Below are positions 6,147 through 8,426 of a stretch of 8,426 nucleotides of DNA, in pieces; within the stretch, counting starts at the first letter, position 1, and each line of letters begins with the position of its first letter. The DNA lies in contig CAKZVN010000350.1 of the NCBI GenBank assembly GCA_937922105.1, positions 1-8,426 of the forward strand, given 5' to 3'. The position numbers and the translations under genes were made by a program. The DNA comes from an uncultured Litorilinea sp. Its GTDB lineage: Bacteria > Chloroflexota > Anaerolineae > Caldilineales > Caldilineaceae. The notes beneath the pieces were generated by a model. That model worked only from the letters and a program-made list of their open reading frames with translations. It was not told where the DNA came from and made no database searches.

Positions 6147-7060
6147 CGGCCAATACCCAAGCCGCAATCTCTCCTTTTCAACGCGAACGCACCCGCCTGG
6201 AAGAGCTAGAGCGCGCCTGGCGCTCCCTGGCGCGCAGCCGGCTCGGACTGATCGGCCTTTTCATCTTGGGGCTGGTGGTCTTTTCCGCTATCTTTGCCGA
6301 TGTCGTTTCGCCCTTTTCCCCCACTGCGCAAACCCTCTCCGACCGGCTGCTGCCTCCCTTTTCGGCGCGCGCGCTGGAGAAGGGGCACTGGCTGGGCACC
6401 GACCACCTGGGGCGCGACGTCTTGAGCCGGCTGATTTACGGCTCGCGCGTCTCGCTCATCGTCGGTATCTTGGCGGTTGCCATTTCCTGTGTACTCGGCA
6501 TCCTGCTCGGCTTGGTCAGCGGCTATTGGGGCGGCTGGTTGGATGACATCATCATGCGCGTCGGCGACGTGCAACTGGCTTTTCCCTTCGTGTTGCTAGT
6601 CATTGCCGTCGTCGCCGTCGTGGGCGGCGGCCTTTGGAATGAAGTCATCGTCATCGGCATCACCGGTTGGGTCGGCTATGCGCGCGTGATCCGCGGCCAA
6701 GTCTTTTCCGCGCGCGAAAAAGAATATGTGGAAGCCGCGCGTTGCATCGGCGTCCGCACCCCGATCCTCCTGGTCAAACACATTCTTCCCAACGTCATCA
6801 CCCCCATCATCGTGCTGGCGACCTTCTCCGTAGCGGGCGTCATCATCCTCGAAGCCGCCTTGACCTTCCTCGGTCTCGGCGTGGACCCCAAGACCCCCAC
6901 CTGGGGCGGTATGCTCGCCGACGGGCGCAGCCACATCTTCACCTCGTGGTGGATGACCTTCATCCCCGGCATGGCGATCTTCGTCACCGTCTTGTCCATC
7001 AACCTCTTGGGCGACTGGCTGCGCGACTACCTGGACCCCGAACTGCGCAACGTGCTGTAG
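6143..7060 (+). CDS. ABC transporter permease, DppC/OppC family
   Basis: Complete 305-residue inner-membrane partner of the preceding permease. The GTG start at 6143 overlaps that gene's TGA stop in a GTGA arrangement, with GGAGG (6126-6130) 12 nt upstream, so the two are translationally coupled and should be made in equal amounts. The same frame stays open far upstream (to 5624), but that part is antonymous noise lying over the first permease. Residues 1-33 are a charged cytoplasmic tail, and a first membrane helix spans about 34-52. G85-TDHLGRDVLSRLIYGSR-102 is the family signature before the transmembrane core. The ATPase-docking EAA loop is E194-Y-V-E-A-A-R-C-I-G203, followed by LVKHILPNVITPIIV. 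The ending LGDWLRDYLDPELRNVL is typical. No ATPase gene follows, although dpp/opp-type operons usually continue with one or two. Confidence 0.95.
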   Translation: MTANTQAAISPFQRERTRLEELERAWRSLARSRLGLIGLFILGLVVFSAIFADVVSPFSPTAQTLSDRLLPPFSARALEKGHWLGTDHLGRDVLSRLIYGSRVSLIVGILAVAISCVLGILLGLVSGYWGGWLDDIIMRVGDVQLAFPFVLLVIAVVAVVGGGLWNEVIVIGITGWVGYARVIRGQVFSAREKEYVEAARCIGVRTPILLVKHILPNVITPIIVLATFSVAGVIILEAALTFLGLGVDPKTPTWGGMLADGRSHIFTSWWMTFIPGMAIFVTVLSINLLGDWLRDYLDPELRNVL

Positions 7061-7072
7061 GTCGGCAAGGCG

Positions 7073-7131
7073 TGTGACCCTCCCCGGTTGGTCACAGCCG
7101 CCCCAGCTTCGGTATAATCCAAGCTGTGACC
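7073..7131. promoter_or_regulatory. three alternating TGTGACC half-sites around the regulator promoter
   Basis: TGTGACC (7073-7079), its reverse GGTCACA (7090-7096) and TGTGACC again (7125-7131) alternate in orientation. The second pair extends to 9 perfect bases, GGTCACAGC (7090-7098) against GCTGTGACC (7123-7131). The middle copy overlaps the -35 region, and the last covers the transcription and translation start. This is the layout of an operator array for a dimeric regulator, possibly the product of the gene itself. In a read-through transcript from the permease gene the middle arm could pair with either outer arm, but not with both. Confidence 0.6.
7089..7118 (+). promoter_or_regulatory. 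sigma-70-type promoter of the MalT-like regulator gene
   Basis: TATAAT (7113-7118) is a perfect -10 hexamer. TGGTCA (7089-7094, four of six bases of TTGACA) lies 18 bases upstream. The expected start point is 7124-7126, which coincides with the GTG start codon at 7126, so the transcript would have no leader. Confidence 0.75.
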
Positions 7132-8426
7132 GCTACACTCTTGTTGACCAAACTGACACCGCCCCCCGTGCGCGAGCATCTGATCCCGCGCACACGTCTG
7201 GTCGAGCGGCTCGCCCGGGGCGCAACCGTACCGCTCACCGTCGTCAGCGCGCCCGCGGGTTTCGGCAAGACCACCGCCGCAGTCGTCGCCGCGCACCATC
7301 TCCAGCAAACCGGCGGTCTGCGCGTTGCCTGGCTCACCCTGCATGAGACCGACGACGACCCATTGCGCTTTTGGCGCTATGTAGGCGCTTCCCTACAGCG
7401 CGCCGGCATGGTGGAGAATCCCCTGGTATCCGGGCTGGACACCCCCCAGCCGCCGCCACTACCCGTGCTGCTCACCGCACTCCTCAACGAGTTGGCGACA
7501 GCGCCGGCTCCCCTTGTGTTGGTGTTGGACGATTACCACCTGATCGAACAGCCGGAGATTCATGCCCAAGTCGCGCAACTGGTCGAGGCCGCGCCGCCTA
7601 TCTTTCACCTCTGGATCGTCACGCGCGCCGACCCGCCACTGCCCCTCCACCGTTTGCGCGCACGCGGCCTGCTCCTGGAGCTACGCAGCGCCGACCTGCG
7701 CTTTACCGCACCGGAAGCTGTTGCGCTGCTCACCGAGAACCTGGCGCTCCCCCTCGACCCGGCAGAAGCAGCGCGTCTCGCCGAGCGCACCGAGGGCTGG
7801 GCCGCCGGGTTACACTTGGCTGCGCTGGCGCTGCAAGGTGAAGCCGACCCTGGCGCGCTTCTGGAGCGACTCCTCCACAGCGACCAGTTCATCCTCGACT
7901 ATTTGGCGCAAGAGGTGCTCAACCAGCAGCCACCCCATCTCCAACTCTTTTTGATGCAGACCGCAATTCTTCCTGCGCTGTGTGCCGAGTTATGCGCCGC
8001 AGTTACCACTTCCCAAGACGCGCAGGCCGACCTGGAGACCGTCATCGCCAAGAATCTATTCTTGACCCCCGTTGAGGCTCCCCATCCCGGCGCAGACAGG
8101 CTGCGCTGGGTGCGCTATCACCGCCTCTTTGCCGATCTCCTGCGCGGCCATCTCCAGCGCCGTTTGCCGGACCAGGTCCCCCTCTTGCACCGCCGCGCAG
8201 CGGCTTGGTTTGCCGCGCACAGCGCCCCGGACCTTGCCATCGAGCACGCGCTGGCAGGCGAAGACTTTCCGCTTGCAGCCCGGCTGCTGGACGAAAACGC
8301 ACGCCACACCGTCATGCAAGGACAAGTCCGCACGGTGGAACGCTGGCTGGCGCGGCTCCCGGCGGAGTGGCGCACGCGCCTGCCCCGTGCCACCTTGGCG
8401 TTTGCCTGGGCGCTCCTCCTGCGCGG
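7126..8426 (+). CDS. MalT-like LuxR-family ATP-dependent transcriptional regulator, 3' end outside window
   Basis: First 433 codons of a large signal-transduction ATPase regulator of the MalT (STAND) type; no stop occurs before the window ends. Family members bind ATP and an inducer, oligomerise and activate transcription through a C-terminal LuxR-type helix-turn-helix, which would lie beyond the window. The N-terminus TKLTPPPVREHLIPRTRLVE is the family opening. Walker A is A42-P-A-G-F-G-K-T-T50, and Walker B is V131-LVLDDYH-138. T166-R-A-D-P170 begins the conserved sensor segment, followed by LELRSADLRFT and G224-WAAGLHLAAL. R330-YHRLFADLL leads into the TPR-like helical repeats. The start is GTG at 7126, chosen because the family N-terminus begins there; no Shine-Dalgarno exists and TATAAT is only 7 nt away. 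TTG codons at 7141 and 7144 are less likely. It probably controls the adjacent transport operon, but the ligand is unknown. Confidence 0.93.
   Translation, partial: MTATLLLTKLTPPPVREHLIPRTRLVERLARGATVPLTVVSAPAGFGKTTAAVVAAHHLQQTGGLRVAWLTLHETDDDPLRFWRYVGASLQRAGMVENPLVSGLDTPQPPPLPVLLTALLNELATAPAPLVLVLDDYHLIEQPEIHAQVAQLVEAAPPIFHLWIVTRADPPLPLHRLRARGLLLELRSADLRFTAPEAVALLTENLALPLDPAEAARLAERTEGWAAGLHLAALALQGEADPGALLERLLHSDQFILDYLAQEVLNQQPPHLQLFLMQTAILPALCAELCAAVTTSQDAQADLETVIAKNLFLTPVEAPHPGADRLRWVRYHRLFADLLRGHLQRRLPDQVPLLHRRAAAWFAAHSAPDLAIEHALAGEDFPLAARLLDENARHTVMQGQVRTVERWLARLPAEWRTRLPRATLAFAWALLLR

Overview
GC-rich window (about 60-65% by eye) that reads as ordinary chromosomal DNA of a free-living heterotrophic bacterium, most likely a Chloroflexota member. 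This is inferred from three things seen together: a solute-binding lipoprotein with a long Ala/Pro linker after the lipobox cysteine, a large MalT-type LuxR-family ATPase regulator beside a transporter, and a short interspersed repeat with GTCATGCTGAG termini of a kind I recall from Chloroflexi genomes. No rRNA, tRNA, CRISPR array, phage gene or transposase gene was recognised.

Layout. Bases 1-155 are a non-coding tail with two small hairpins. A complete IlvD/Edd-family dehydratase, closest by eye to L-arabinonate-type sugar-acid dehydratases, lies on the minus strand (156-1886). A 309-base divergent region (1887-2195) separates it from a plus-strand YmdB-type metallophosphoesterase (2196-2999). 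A 465-base gap follows, holding a 100-bp MITE-like element and a candidate promoter. Then comes a transport operon: family 5 solute-binding lipoprotein (3465-5075), DppB/OppB-type permease (5205-6146) and DppC/OppC-type permease (6143-7060, GTG start overlapping the previous stop). A perfect 17-bp stem-loop separates the binding-protein gene from the permease genes. The last gene (7126-8426, cut by the window end) is a MalT-like signal-transduction ATPase/LuxR-type regulator. It begins at a GTG only 7 nt after a consensus TATAAT, so its mRNA is probably leaderless.

How the parts may work together. The lipoprotein captures an unknown peptide- or oligosaccharide-like solute outside the membrane and the two permeases form the channel. 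The ATPase subunits that must power it are not in the window. The adjacent MalT-type regulator is a natural candidate to control the operon. Its own promoter is surrounded by three alternating copies of a TGTGACC half-site, which suggests feedback or cross-control. The dehydratase would act in sugar-acid breakdown, but nothing in the sequence ties it directly to the transporter. I did not find convincing evidence of a wholly new system. The best unexplained signals are regulatory: the triple half-site with leaderless start, the intercistronic stem-loop, the palindrome ahead of the dehydratase, and an 8-residue insertion beside the active site of the YmdB homologue.
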